Assembly (NCBI RefSeq): GCF_900156525.1
Contig: NZ_FTPS01000002.1
Span: forward strand, 105,745 to 169,744
From: Pontibaca methylaminivorans
GTDB lineage: Bacteria > Pseudomonadota > Alphaproteobacteria > Rhodobacterales > Rhodobacteraceae
Reading direction: 5' to 3'
DNA length: 64,000 nt
This document shows, piece after piece, positions 44,759 to 55,438 of the stretch; position 1 is the first letter of the stretch; the number at the start of each line of letters is the position of its first letter. The notes beneath the pieces are model-generated. The model was given only the letters and a program-made list of their open reading frames with translations. It had not been told where the DNA came from and did not search any database. The position numbers and the translations under genes were made by a program.

Positions 44759-45757
44759 CTACAGCGCCGCGCGCCACATGCGAAAGCGGCTCTGGCCGGT
44801 GATTTCCTGCACGAGGCCAAGCGCCTCCATCCGGCCAAGATTGCGCTGCACGGTGGCGCGGCTTGCCGATGCCAGCGCCTCGGCCATGGGGGCGGAAACA
44901 AGTGGCCATTCACTGAACACCGTACAAAGCCGCGCGGGCGTGCGCCCCGAAAGCCCCGCCATCCGCACCCGGGCGCGGTCCTCCCAGGCTTCGATTTCGT
45001 CAAGGGCGCGCATCATCGTCCGCAGGCCGGCGGCCAGCCCCTCGAGCCAGCAGGCCAGCCGCGCGTCCGCATCCCCGCTGCCGCGCAGCGCCTGCCCCCC
45101 GCCGGTGGCGAGCGGCGCAAACACCGCCGCCCGGCTTTCGCCCGCGCAGATCCGCGCCGCCGCCACCGCCGCCTCGATCCGCTCGCCCCGCACACCGAGC
45201 CCCGCGAGGAACCACAGCCGGAACCCCATGCAGGCGCGGGTGATCGGGTGCAGCTCGCACCCCTGCGCCATCGTGCGCTCCCATTGCGCGGCGCGCTCCG
45301 CAATCGGGCCCTCCGCGTCGGGCTGCGGAAAACCGGCCGTTTCCCCCGTGTCAGGGCCGGTTTCCGGCTCGTGCCGGCCAAGAAAGGCAACCAGGCCCGC
45401 CTCCGGCCCCGGACCCGCGCCCAGCCGGCGCATGGCCCAGCCCACCCGCGCCAGCGCCCGCCCGTCGTCATCGGCGTCGCGCGCGGTGGCGATCCGCAGC
45501 GCCGCCCAGAGCGCCAGCCGGTCGGGCGTGACCCGCTCGCCGCAAAGCCAGCCAAGCTCGGCCGCTTCGGTCAGCGCCAGCCGCTGCCGCCAGCCCCGGG
45601 GGCCGCGATGCAGACGCTCGTCAAGCGCGCCAAGCTGCCCGGCCACCCGCGCAAGCCGCGCCGCCTGCCCCGCCTCGGCCCGGGCCCAGTCGGCAACCGG
45701 CAAATCCGCTTGGCTCTCCAGCGGCGCGGATGCGGGGATCCGAGGGCCTTGATCCAT
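44759..45757 (-). CDS. DUF1612 / HTH_53 DNA-binding regulator
   Basis: A 332-residue protein. Its C-terminal part (ARLCTVFSEWPLVSAPMAEA, SASRATVQRNLGRMEALGLV) is a winged-helix domain of the HTH_53 type; the middle is a DUF1612-type helical domain with repeated Ala/Arg-rich helices. The pairing is known from alphaproteobacterial plasmids, function uncertain. AAGGA lies 8 bases before the ATG at 45757; a start at 45781 is also open. A palindrome at 45805-45818 sits directly upstream, so autoregulation is likely. Confidence 0.7.
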   Translation of the reverse strand: MDQGPRIPASAPLESQADLPVADWARAEAGQAARLARVAGQLGALDERLHRGPRGWRQRLALTEAAELGWLCGERVTPDRLALWAALRIATARDADDDGRALARVGWAMRRLGAGPGPEAGLVAFLGRHEPETGPDTGETAGFPQPDAEGPIAERAAQWERTMAQGCELHPITRACMGFRLWFLAGLGVRGERIEAAVAAARICAGESRAAVFAPLATGGGQALRGSGDADARLACWLEGLAAGLRTMMRALDEIEAWEDRARVRMAGLSGRTPARLCTVFSEWPLVSAPMAEALASASRATVQRNLGRMEALGLVQEITGQSRFRMWRAAL

Positions 45758-45781
45758 CTGTCCGATCCTTGCAGATTTCAT

Positions 45782-46210
45782 GTATTGTTCATATGATACG
45801 ATACATAATGATCATTATACGGCTACTATAATCAGCACCGACAGATCTTTCGCAAGCAGATTTTCGGCAACCGGCAAACCCGCCGATTTCGTTCCTGCCG
45901 GACCTGCCCCGCCTCGCTTTTCTGCCGGAAAGCCCCGCATTTCTGCGGTATTTGCCGGGGCATGGCGCATGTGGCACCGTTGGCATACGGTCGTTTGATG
46001 ATGGCAGGTGAAATTGAACGCACCGCGAAGTCATCGCCGCACGGGGCGCGCGCGCCCTGCCCTTGGGCCGGTTTTTCGCGGCGCCTTGGCGATTACGGGA
46101 CTGGCGGGAAAACCATTCTCGGGGAAGGGCCGGCGCGGAAGCGCCAGCCCGGGAAAGGGGGCTGCAACCCACCCCGGCCGCGAGGGGTCCCGGGCCGCCC
46201 GGGCACCCCT
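45782..46210. other. gap with AT-rich promoter region
   Basis: About 430 bases. Only the left 70 are AT-rich and hold the palindrome and a -10-like TATAAT on the minus strand. The rest is GC-rich with no gene recognised; on the minus strand it lies after the Wzi-like gene. Confidence 0.4.
45805..45818. promoter_or_regulatory. 14-bp palindrome upstream of the DUF1612 regulator
   Basis: ATAATGATCATTAT is a perfect palindrome, with the minus-strand TATAAT -10-like hexamer overlapping it. It is shaped like a Fur box core (ATAATGAT-type arms) but may equally be the regulator's own operator. Confidence 0.45.
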
Positions 46211-47620
46211 TCAGAACCGTTTCGTGACCCCGACCGCGAGGCGGGTGCCGCGGGGGCTGTCAGCGCGGTCGAGCGCAAAGCCCTGATGCGCAAGCAGCGC
46301 CTCGATCTCGAGCCCCTGCCACTCGGTCGCGACCCCGACATAGGCCAGTCCCCCCGAGACCCGGCCGCTGCTCAGCCGGTGATCGGGGTTGTCCTTGTCG
46401 TTCACGATCACATGCGACACCCCCCAGGACAGGTTGAAATCGGACAGTTCGTGTTCCAGGTGCAGGGCGATCTCGCGCCCCTCGCTGTCGATCGCCGCCC
46501 CCATCACCCGCCCGTCGCGGATATAGGGGTGAGTGTGGTGATTATAGGCCGTGTCCGCGCCGCAGAAGCCGTTTCTCGTGGTCTTGATGCGGGTATCCAC
46601 GCCCTCGAGCGTGATCCGCGTCGGCACGTCGCCGAGCCGGGTCTCGAGCTCGACCCCGCCAAGATACATGAAACAGGAGGGCAGCCCCCCCGACTCGTCC
46701 TCGCCGATCGCCTGCACGTAGAAACGCGCCGGCAGGACATGTTCGGGCAGGCGCCAGGAAATGCCCACCCCCGCCATCTGGTTCACCTCGGCGCTGCGCC
46801 CCTCGTTGGTCCTGCCGATCAGCATGTCGCCGAACCGGCCAAGGCCGCCGCCCGACCATTGCGCCGTGCGCTGGAAGTCGATCTCGAGCCCCGCGAGCGG
46901 GCGGATCCGGAGGCGCATGCCGAAGAGGCGGGCATCGGCCGACCCGTCGCGCCCGGTGACGAAGACCTCGCCGTCCCAGGGGCCGAGCCAGGCCAGCAAG
47001 GGGGTCTCGACGGCACTGGGGGTCGATTTCTCCAGCCAGACCGAGGGCAGCGGGCGGGCATTGCGCGACAGGATCAGGGAGCGGTAGCGCGAGGGCGACC
47101 AGTGCCGCTCGCGCAGGCCGGCGCCAAGCGTCCAGTTGCCGAAATAGCGCTCGATCATAGTGCCGTCGAAACGCGGCCGGCCGCTTCCGGTCTCGAAGCC
47201 GAGCGCCGCGGTCACGCTGTAATCGGCGCCCCGCCAGCTATAGCCGATCCGCCCGAAGCCGCGCTCGCTCCAGCCCAGCATCCCGCGCTGGCCGAGAAAG
47301 GGATCGGTGACCGCGCCAAAGCTGACCGCGCCGCTGCCAGTTGTCCTGCCGATGGTCCTGCCCGGGGTTTCGCCAATGGTCCCGGCAACCGATCCGGCCG
47401 GGGTTTCACGGATGGCGCCACCGGCCGGCGGCGCGGCCAAGGTGGCCGGGGCCGGATCGCCCGGTTCAGGGCCATCGGCCAGCGGCCCGGCAAAGGCCGC
47501 GGGGGCAGCACCGGCGGCAAGGGGCAGGGCGAGCAGGGCCGCGGCGAGACGGCGGCGCCTCCGGCCAATGCCTGGTTTCCGGTTGCGTTCCGCCTCGTGG
47601 CCTTGCCCGTCACCCTGCAT
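46211..47620 (-). CDS. Wzi-like capsule-assembly outer-membrane protein
   Basis: A 469-residue protein with a basic, signal-type start (RRRRRLAAALLALPLAAGAAPAAFA), a Pro/Ala/Gly-rich linker to about residue 100, then a beta-barrel of the Wzi family: GYSWRGADYSVTAALGFETG, RERHWSPSRYRSLILSRNARPLPSVWLEK and the terminal RLAVGVTKRF. Wzi is a lectin-like barrel that ties capsular polysaccharide to the surface. AGAGGGAG precedes the ATG at 47620. It stands at the edge of the polysaccharide block. Confidence 0.78.
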   Translation of the reverse strand: MQGDGQGHEAERNRKPGIGRRRRRLAAALLALPLAAGAAPAAFAGPLADGPEPGDPAPATLAAPPAGGAIRETPAGSVAGTIGETPGRTIGRTTGSGAVSFGAVTDPFLGQRGMLGWSERGFGRIGYSWRGADYSVTAALGFETGSGRPRFDGTMIERYFGNWTLGAGLRERHWSPSRYRSLILSRNARPLPSVWLEKSTPSAVETPLLAWLGPWDGEVFVTGRDGSADARLFGMRLRIRPLAGLEIDFQRTAQWSGGGLGRFGDMLIGRTNEGRSAEVNQMAGVGISWRLPEHVLPARFYVQAIGEDESGGLPSCFMYLGGVELETRLGDVPTRITLEGVDTRIKTTRNGFCGADTAYNHHTHPYIRDGRVMGAAIDSEGREIALHLEHELSDFNLSWGVSHVIVNDKDNPDHRLSSGRVSGGLAYVGVATEWQGLEIEALLAHQGFALDRADSPRGTRLAVGVTKRF

Positions 47621-47701
47621 GTCGTTTCGCTCCCTCTGCTGTCTGGCGTGCCTGTTTTCTCTCACCGTTTCCGGTGATTTTCCCCCTCCACTGCGTACTT
47701 G

Positions 47702-49636
47702 TTACCGAACTTCACTTTTTACTGGTCTGCGGCCGCGCCTTGCGGGCTCAGGAGCCCCGCTGCCCGGCCGCGTCCGCCCGGCGGGCGCATCTTCCGGGCA
47801 TTCCGTCCAGCGGGCGATCACCGCCCGCGCCTGCGCCACATCGCCCGCGGCCATCGCCGCGCGCAGCCCGCGCAGGGCGGTCGCCACCTCGATTTCCGAC
47901 AGCCGCGCCTCGCGGGCGCAGAGGATTTTCCGGTACCGGGTCGGGACGAGATCGCCGCTGATCGAGATTTCCTCCTCGAGCTTCTCGCCGGGACGCAGCC
48001 CGGTGATTTCGATGTCGATGTCGCCGGCGGGATTCGCCGCGTCGCGCACAGTGTAACCTGCACTCTCGATCACCTGGCGTGCAAGTTTCAGGATCGGCAC
48101 CGGATCGCCCATGTCGAGCACGAAGATCTCGCCCCCCTCGGCCCCCGCTCCGGCCTTCAGCACAAGCTGCACCGCCTCGCGGATGGTCATGAAATAGCGC
48201 CGCATGCGCGGATCGGTGACGGTGAGCGGCCCGCCCTGACGAAGCTGCTCCTGAAACAGCGGCACGACCGAGCCCGAGGATCCGAGCACATTGCCGAAGC
48301 GCACCATGGAAAACACCGTCGTTCCGTGGCGCGTGGCCAGATCCTGCACCACGAGTTCCGCAAGCCGCTTGGAGGCGCCCATGACATTCGCCGGGCGCAC
48401 CGCCTTATCGGACGAGACCAGGATGAACCGCTCGACCCCCGCCGCGCCCGCCTCGGCGGCGAGCGTCTGGGTGCCGAAGATGTTGTTGGCAAGCCCGCTC
48501 AGCGGGTTGGCCTCGACCAGGGGCACATGCTTGTAGGCGGCGGCATGGAGCACCACCTGCACGGCCTCCTCCGCCAGCAGGCGGCGCACCTGGCGGGGAT
48601 CGGTGACCGAGCCGAGCACCGGCACCAGGGTCACGCCGATGCCCTGGGCCGTTTGTTCGAGCTCGCGGTGCACGTTGTAAAGCGCAAGCTCGCTCAGTTC
48701 GAACAGGATCAGCCGGCGCGGATGGCAGGCCAGCACCTGGCGGCAGAGCTCCGAGCCGATCGACCCCCCGGCGCCCGAGACCAGCACCACCCGCCCAGCA
48801 TAGGCCGCCGCCGCCTCTTCCAGCGCCCCGGCATGGGGAATGCGGCCGAGAAAGCTTTGCGGTGCCGCCGGGGTCAGCTTGTCGAGCAGCGGCTCTTCGC
48901 CGATCAGCTGGGCAAAGCTCGGCAGGGTCTGCACCTCGAACCCCCAGGTTCCGAGCAGCCGCGCGGTCCGCGCAAGCCGCGGCTGGCTGAGCGAGGGCAT
49001 GGCCAGCAGGATCCGCTTCACCCCGCGGAGTCCGGCTTGTTCGCGCAGCCGCGCCGGGGCATAGACCGGCAGCCCCGCCACCATCACCCCCTGCAGCGAG
49101 GCATTGTCATCGACGAAGGCGACCGGATCAATGCTTTCGTGGTTGTGCAGCGCCGAGGCCAGTTGCCGCCCGGTGGTGCCGGCGCCGTAGATGATCACCC
49201 GCCGGCGCGGATTGCCGCGGCGATAGGCGCCGCGCACCACCTGCAGCAGCAGCATCCTTGTCCCGACCATGAGCAGGAAATACCCGAGCGTGAATATGAT
49301 CGGTGTACCCGACGGCAGAGCAAGACGGGCCAGATGCAGAAGGCTCGCAAGCGCGATACCCGCCACCACCGCCAGCAGCAGGCTGCGCAGCATCGCCCGC
49401 CCCTCGTAGGCCTTGAGCTGGATCTTTGGCAGCCCGAGCCCGAGCTCGAGCACTCCGACCAGACCGAGCAGCCAGGGCAGCACCGGCACGAGCTGCGCGA
49501 GCGCCCGCCCTGGTTCGGGCAGTTCCTGCACCAGCAGCGCGAACAGCAGCGCGAGCGGCACCATCAGAAGGTCGACGCTAAGAAAGATCAGCGCCTTCTG
49601 CGACCGGTTGAGCGAGGTGATCAGCTTCAGCAGCAT
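47702..49636 (-). CDS. FlaA1/CapD-type nucleotide-sugar 4,6-dehydratase with membrane domain
   Basis: A 644-residue inner-membrane enzyme: four hydrophobic helices (about 20-130), a CoA-binding-like domain with YGAGTTGRQLASAL, then an SDR domain with VLVSGAGGSIGSELCRQV, SSDKAVRPANVMGASKRLAE and SMVRFGNVLGSSGSVVPLF. Such proteins convert UDP-N-acetylhexosamines to 4-keto-6-deoxy sugars for capsule, O-antigen or flagellin glycans. GTGGAGGG precedes the ATG. It is transcribed after the sugar transferase. Confidence 0.92.
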   Translation of the reverse strand: MLLKLITSLNRSQKALIFLSVDLLMVPLALLFALLVQELPEPGRALAQLVPVLPWLLGLVGVLELGLGLPKIQLKAYEGRAMLRSLLLAVVAGIALASLLHLARLALPSGTPIIFTLGYFLLMVGTRMLLLQVVRGAYRRGNPRRRVIIYGAGTTGRQLASALHNHESIDPVAFVDDNASLQGVMVAGLPVYAPARLREQAGLRGVKRILLAMPSLSQPRLARTARLLGTWGFEVQTLPSFAQLIGEEPLLDKLTPAAPQSFLGRIPHAGALEEAAAAYAGRVVLVSGAGGSIGSELCRQVLACHPRRLILFELSELALYNVHRELEQTAQGIGVTLVPVLGSVTDPRQVRRLLAEEAVQVVLHAAAYKHVPLVEANPLSGLANNIFGTQTLAAEAGAAGVERFILVSSDKAVRPANVMGASKRLAELVVQDLATRHGTTVFSMVRFGNVLGSSGSVVPLFQEQLRQGGPLTVTDPRMRRYFMTIREAVQLVLKAGAGAEGGEIFVLDMGDPVPILKLARQVIESAGYTVRDAANPAGDIDIEITGLRPGEKLEEEISISGDLVPTRYRKILCAREARLSEIEVATALRGLRAAMAAGDVAQARAVIARWTECPEDAPAGRTRPGSGAPEPARRGRRPVKSEVR

Positions 49637-49715
49637 GGACCCTCCACCAGAGGAACGGGAATGGAAAAACACAGGACCGCTGCCGGAATCCGGGGCGGCA
49701 CGGGGAAAGGGGCGC

Positions 49716-50330
49716 TCATGATTGATACCGCAGAAGTGGCCCGAGCGTGTGCAGCATCAGCCGCAGATCGAAACATACGTTCCGGTGACGCTGATAGATC
49801 AGGTCGAGCCGTGCCTTCCGGGGCACACAGCTGCGCGCATAGACCGCGTCGGTTTCCTGCGGCGTGGCACAACGCGCGAGCAGGCGCTCCTCGTGGCGAT
49901 GATAAACCAGAGTGGCCAGTCCTGTCACTCCGGGACGGCTTTCCAGCACACGGGCATAGAGATCGGGGAAGCGTTCGACATATTCGCGCAGGGGCGGACG
50001 CGGACCGACAAAGCTCAGATCGCCCTTCAGGATGTTCCAGAGTTGGGGCAGTTCATCAAGGCGGCGCGCCCGGAGCCAGGCCCCGGCCGGGGTAATGCGC
50101 GCGTTCTTGTCGCCGCCCGATACCCCGCGGTCCTCCGCAGCCACGTGCATGGTGCGCAGCTTCCAGAGCCAGAACGGCCGGTCCACCCCCTTCATGCGTT
50201 CGGCCACGTGAAACAGCGGCCGCCCCTGTTTGAACGCAAGCCAGATAAGCAGCCCCGAAAGCACCAGCGACACCGGAAGGGCGAGGATTCCGACAAGGAC
50301 GAGATCAAGGACGCGCTTTCCCGGGCTCAT
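49716..50330 (-). CDS. undecaprenyl-phosphate sugar-phosphate transferase (initiating)
   Basis: A 204-residue protein of the WbaP/PglC type without the N-terminal membrane bundle. It has one re-entrant helix (VLDLVLVGILALPVSLVLSGLLIWLAF), the catalytic DE pair in ARRLDELPQLWNILKGDLSFVGPRP, and RPGVTGLATL. It places the first sugar-1-phosphate on undecaprenyl phosphate, starting repeat-unit synthesis. It overlaps the upstream epimerase gene by 4 bases. Confidence 0.9.
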   Translation of the reverse strand: MSPGKRVLDLVLVGILALPVSLVLSGLLIWLAFKQGRPLFHVAERMKGVDRPFWLWKLRTMHVAAEDRGVSGGDKNARITPAGAWLRARRLDELPQLWNILKGDLSFVGPRPPLREYVERFPDLYARVLESRPGVTGLATLVYHRHEERLLARCATPQETDAVYARSCVPRKARLDLIYQRHRNVCFDLRLMLHTLGPLLRYQS

Positions 50331-51196
50331 GGGGCGGCCCTGCGCCAGTCGCGCCATTCCCGCACCAGCGTCGCAGGGTACCCCACATCGGGGGCAAGCG
50401 GTACCAGCCGTTCAAGCCGCTCGGTCGCAAGCTCGACCCGGGGGATCACCTCCGCCGGGGCCGGACGCCAGGCAAAGGGCAGCCCCGCCGCCGCGAGCAG
50501 CGCCCCCATTTCTGGGGCGCCGGGGGCGGCGATGTTCAGCACCTGCGGCAGATCCGGCCGACTCCTGCGCTCCGCATCAAGCCCGCAGAGCCCCGCCATC
50601 ACGCCGGCGAATGTGGCCGGCCCGATATAGCTGCGCCGGGGGGTGGTCCCGTCGGCCAACCGGTCGAGCACGAAACCGGGACGCCAGCCGCCGAGAATCG
50701 CATCCGCCCCGACCACATTGCCGATCCTGAGCAGGCAGAGCGGCACTCCGCGCCGCGCGGCAAAATCGCGGGCCCGGCCCTCCATCTCGGCCTTGGCGCG
50801 GCCATAGGCGCTCTGCGGGGCAGGCGGCGCATCCTCATCCAGCACCGGCCCGCCGCCATTGCCCCGCCCGTAGACCGCGGCCGAAGAGGCGAGCAGCACT
50901 CGCGCCCCGGTCTCGGCCCCCGCGCGCAGCGCCGCGAGCGCAAGTTCGCTGTTTTCGGCCAGATTCGCGCCCTGCGCGGCCCGCGCCGGCGTCACCCCGG
51001 CCAGGCAGAGGATGGTCTCCGCGCCCCGGGCCGCCCGCAGCAGGGCCCCCCGGTCCAGCGGATCGAAGCACAGCGCCCCCGGCATCCCGGCACGGCGGCT
51101 CTGCCAGAGGACCGCGGGCCGCACCCCCCAGAAGACCCGCAGCATGCCGCCAAGCCGCCCGCTTGCTCCGAGAACAAGGGTGCGCACCATTCTCAT
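50327..51196 (-). CDS. NAD-dependent epimerase/dehydratase
   Basis: A 289-residue extended SDR with LVLGASGRLGG (9-19), LLASSAAVYGRGNGG and YGRAKAEMEGRAR, the YxxxK pair. It makes or modifies a nucleotide sugar in the polysaccharide pathway; substrate not deducible. CAGGAAG lies 6 bases before the ATG at 51196. Translation of the sugar transferase is coupled to it. Confidence 0.85.
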   Translation of the reverse strand: MRMVRTLVLGASGRLGGMLRVFWGVRPAVLWQSRRAGMPGALCFDPLDRGALLRAARGAETILCLAGVTPARAAQGANLAENSELALAALRAGAETGARVLLASSAAVYGRGNGGGPVLDEDAPPAPQSAYGRAKAEMEGRARDFAARRGVPLCLLRIGNVVGADAILGGWRPGFVLDRLADGTTPRRSYIGPATFAGVMAGLCGLDAERRSRPDLPQVLNIAAPGAPEMGALLAAAGLPFAWRPAPAEVIPRVELATERLERLVPLAPDVGYPATLVREWRDWRRAAP

Positions 51197-51332
51197 CCGT
51201 CTTCCTGCAAAGGCCCGATTGTCTTGTCTGATCCTAAGGCGTGTCTTACGCCGACCCGGTTGTGAAGGAAACAGCGCAAGCCTTGCAAAAAGGTTAACAG
51301 CGGATTGCCGCCCTTCCTTCCGTCCCGTCCCC

Positions 51333-51830
51333 TCACCCCTGCGCGCGCCCGACCCAGTCCCGGTAAAGGGCCGCGATCCGGTCCGGGCGGGGCTTATGTT
51401 CGACCCTCATGCCCGGTTCGCACTCCGGCTCCGGCGACCCGCTTTCCGGCCCGAGCAGGCGGCAGATCCGCTCGAGCGCGGATTGCGACGAAAGGCCATG
51501 CGGCGCGCCCTCGGCATTCGATCCGGCAAAGACCACGCGGGCAATGCCCACCGCATGACAGGCGCCCAGGCACATCGGGCAGGGCTGGCCGCTGGCATGA
51601 ATGGTGGCACCGGCAAGCGCCGCCACCCCGTAGTCGCGGACCGCGCGCCGGATCGCGAGCAGTTCGGCATGATCGGTCGGATCGCCGCTCAGATGGGCCT
51701 CGTTCACCGCCGCCCCGAGCACCACGCCATCCCTGACCAGCACCGCACCGAAAGGGCGCCCGCCGGTCCGGACATTGCCTTCGGCCAGGGCGATCGCCTC
51801 GCCCAGATGGTCCGGGCCATCGTCATTCAT
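51333..51830 (-). CDS. nucleoside deaminase (CDA/guanine-deaminase-like)
   Basis: A 165-residue zinc deaminase with HAE (His54, Glu56) and PCPMCLGAC (Cys84, Cys87), the complete catalytic zinc set. Length and the LSGDPTDHAELLAIR pattern suit guanine or cytosine-type deaminases of the tRNA-adenosine-deaminase-like superfamily. It is oddly placed within a polysaccharide block and may be a separate salvage gene. ATG 51830. Confidence 0.85.
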   Translation of the reverse strand: MNDDGPDHLGEAIALAEGNVRTGGRPFGAVLVRDGVVLGAAVNEAHLSGDPTDHAELLAIRRAVRDYGVAALAGATIHASGQPCPMCLGACHAVGIARVVFAGSNAEGAPHGLSSQSALERICRLLGPESGSPEPECEPGMRVEHKPRPDRIAALYRDWVGRAQG

Positions 51831-51889
51831 TCGTCGCTTTCCCTTTTACAGAGCCTGATACGGGCCTAGATCCGGGCCCGGATCAGGCT

Positions 51890-52756
51890 CTATTCCAGCA
51901 GTCCGACAAGATAGCGGCCATAGCCGTTCTTGGCAAAGATCCCGGCCCGGGCGGCGAGATCCGCGGCGCTGATCCAGCCCTGGTTCCAGGCGATCTCCTC
52001 GGGGCAGCCAGTCTGCAGCCCCTGGCGTTCGGACAAGGTGCGCACGAAATTCCCCGCATCGAGCAGGCTGCCATGGGTGCCCGTATCAAGCCAGGCATAG
52101 CCGCGCCCCATCTTCTGCACCGAGAGCGCCCCGTCGGCGAGATACATTTCAAGCAGGGAGGTGATTTCCAGTTCGCCCCGCGCGGAGGGCGTGACGCGGC
52201 GGGCGCGCTCGGGGGCGCTGCCGTCCAGAAAATAAAGTCCGGTCACGGCAAAACGCGAGGGCGGGTCCGCGGGTTTCTCGATGATCGCGCGCACGCCGCC
52301 GTCGGGGGCGAAATCGACCACCCCGTAGCGTTCGGGATCAGCCACGTGATAGCCGAACACCGTGCCGCCCCCGGGGGACACCGCCGCCATGAGCTCGGGC
52401 AGGCCGTGGCCGAAGAAGATGTTGTCGCCAAGGATCATCGCCGAAGGGGCGCCGTCGAGGAAATCCTCGGCCAGCACATAGGCCTGGGCAAGCCCGTCCG
52501 GGCGCGGCTGCACGACATAGGACAGGCGGATGCCCCACTGGCTGCCGTCGCCGAGCGTGCGGATGAACTGTTCCCGGTCCTCGGGGGTGGTGATCACGCA
52601 GATCTCGCGGATCCCGGCCAGCATCAGCACGCTGAGCGGGTAATAGATCATCGGCTTGTCGTAGATCGGCAGAAGCTGTTTCGAAAGCCCCATGGTGATC
52701 GGGTAAAGCCGCGTGCCGCTGCCCCCGGCCAGAATGATGCCCCTGCGCATGGTCAT
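51890..52756 (-). CDS. rfbA: glucose-1-phosphate thymidylyltransferase
   Basis: A 288-residue nucleotidyltransferase making dTDP-glucose, first step of dTDP-L-rhamnose synthesis. It has the signature GIILAGGSGTRLYPIT (6-21), YYPLSVLMLAGIREI, and FGYHVADPERYGVVDF. Last gene of the rhamnose operon in transcription order; its start overlaps the rfbD stop (ATGA). Confidence 0.97.
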   Translation of the reverse strand: MTMRRGIILAGGSGTRLYPITMGLSKQLLPIYDKPMIYYPLSVLMLAGIREICVITTPEDREQFIRTLGDGSQWGIRLSYVVQPRPDGLAQAYVLAEDFLDGAPSAMILGDNIFFGHGLPELMAAVSPGGGTVFGYHVADPERYGVVDFAPDGGVRAIIEKPADPPSRFAVTGLYFLDGSAPERARRVTPSARGELEITSLLEMYLADGALSVQKMGRGYAWLDTGTHGSLLDAGNFVRTLSERQGLQTGCPEEIAWNQGWISAADLAARAGIFAKNGYGRYLVGLLE

Positions 52757-53604
52757 GTCGCCGCCTCCAGTTCGTCAAGGATGTCGCGCAGCCCCGAGCG
52801 CCAGTCCGGGCGCGCAAGGCCGAAGGCGGCCAGGGTCGCGCCGCAATCGAGGCGTGAATTCAGCGGCCGTCTGGCCGGGGTCGGGTAATCGCTGGTGGGG
52901 ATGTCCCCGACCCGGACCGCAAGCCCGGCCTGATCGAAGATGGCGCGGGCGAAGCCGGTCCAGCTGATATCGGGGGTGCCGCTGAAATGGTGGATGCCGC
53001 GATGTCCGGGATGGTCGCGCAGGGTCTGTGCAATCACCAGGCAGGCCCCGGCCAGCGCCCGCGCCGGAGTCGGGCCGCCGATCTGGTCGGCGACCACCGC
53101 CAGGTGATCGCGTTCGCGCCCGAGGCGCAGCATGGTGCGGACGAAGTTGCGCCCGTGGGCCGAGACCACCCAGGATGTGCGCAGCACCACCGCCGCCCCG
53201 CCCGCGTCCAGTACCAGTCGTTCGCCGGCGAGTTTCGAGCGCCCGTAGGCATTGAGCGGCGCCGGCCGGTCCGCGGGCGCCCAGGGCGCGCTGCCGCTGC
53301 CGTCAAAGACATAGTCGGTCGAGACCGTGACGAAGGGAATCCCGAGCCCGGCGCAGGCCCGTGCCATCGCGCCCGGGGCAGCGCCATTGATGCGCGTGGC
53401 GAGCGCCTCGTCAGACTCGGCGCGGTCCACATCGGTGAAGGCGGCGGCATTGATCACGCCCGCGGGCGCATGGGCGCGGATCATTGCGGCGCAGGCCTCG
53501 GGGTCCGTGAGGTCGGCCTGCGCGCGCGACAGGCAGGTGACACCCCCGGCGCGGCCGAGTTCGCGGGCCAGCTGGCCGCTTTCGCCGAATACCAGCAGGG
53601 TCAC
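52753..53604 (-). CDS. rfbD: dTDP-4-dehydrorhamnose reductase
   Basis: A 283-residue reductase for the final step to dTDP-L-rhamnose. FGESGQLARELGRAG (6-20) is the NAD(P) loop, TDYVFDGSGSAPW and YGRSKLAGERLVL contain the Thr/Tyr-Lys catalytic residues. Coupled to rfbA by a 4-base overlap and preceded by a 102-base gap from rfbB that contains an imperfect hairpin. Confidence 0.96.
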   Translation of the reverse strand: MTLLVFGESGQLARELGRAGGVTCLSRAQADLTDPEACAAMIRAHAPAGVINAAAFTDVDRAESDEALATRINGAAPGAMARACAGLGIPFVTVSTDYVFDGSGSAPWAPADRPAPLNAYGRSKLAGERLVLDAGGAAVVLRTSWVVSAHGRNFVRTMLRLGRERDHLAVVADQIGGPTPARALAGACLVIAQTLRDHPGHRGIHHFSGTPDISWTGFARAIFDQAGLAVRVGDIPTSDYPTPARRPLNSRLDCGATLAAFGLARPDWRSGLRDILDELEAAT

Positions 53605-53706
53605 GGACGTGCCTCCCGGCCCCGGATCCGCGCTTTTGCGCCCCTGACCGGCTTTCTGGCGAAAGCCGGGCCTTCGGCGAGGATATTTTTCGCCAGAAGA
53701 AGCATG

Positions 53707-54737
<1,031 letters not shown>

Positions 54738-54747
<10 letters not shown>

Positions 54748-55316
54748 GGGGTACCCTCCCGGGTAAAGGGCCAGGTGAAGGGACTATCGAATTCGGCCCA
54801 GGGGGGGGCGGCCGCGTCCTTTTCGCTCAGCACCGGGGCACCGCCAAGGCCCCAGTCGATGCCGCAGCTGTCCCATCGCACCGTCCCGTCGCAGTCGGGG
54901 GCGTAGAAATCGCTGCATTTGTAAAGAATTTCGGTATCGGGGGCGCGGGTCGCGAAACCGTGCAGGCAGCCGGCGGGAATGAGCAGCTGGCGCCCGTCTT
55001 CGGGGGTGAGATCGACCCCGACCCATTGTCCCCAGGCGGGCGAGCCGCGGCGCGCATCCACCGCCACATCGAAAAGCGCGCCGCGCCCGCAGCGCACGAG
55101 CTTGGCCTGGGCATGGGGCGGCGCCTGGTAATGCAGCCCGCGAACCGTGTCGGGCACATGCGAAAGCGACTGGTTGTCCTGCACGAAATCAAGCGTGATG
55201 CCGGCCTCACCCAGGCGGCGCGCGTTCCATGTCTCGCAAAAGAACCCGCGCCCATCGCTATGGCGGGCCGGGGTCAGGATCAGCACCCCCGGAATGGCTG
55301 TCTCTTCGATCTGCAA
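54738..55316 (-). CDS. rfbC: dTDP-4-dehydrorhamnose 3,5-epimerase
   Basis: A cupin enzyme of about 192 residues with [33 protein letters not shown] (catalytic His) and [10 protein letters not shown]. The family normally begins [10 protein letters not shown], which fits a TTG at 55316 preceded by AAGGGGCAGGGG; an in-frame ATG at 55403 would add a 29-residue non-family tail. First gene of the rhamnose operon, directly before (in coordinates) the replication initiator. Confidence 0.95.
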
Positions 55317-55438
55317 TTCTGCCCCTGCCCCTTGCTGCCGCGGCCCCCATATGTTTTCCGGCCATGTTCCCGCACATGTTCCCATCCGAGGGTTATCCCG
55401 CATGGGCTATCCAGGCAACAGCGCCGCTTCGGGTGCGG

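Noticed and set aside
55317..55403. longer rfbC start at 55403
   Set aside because: The added residues are not part of the family and the TTG at 55316 has a better ribosome site.
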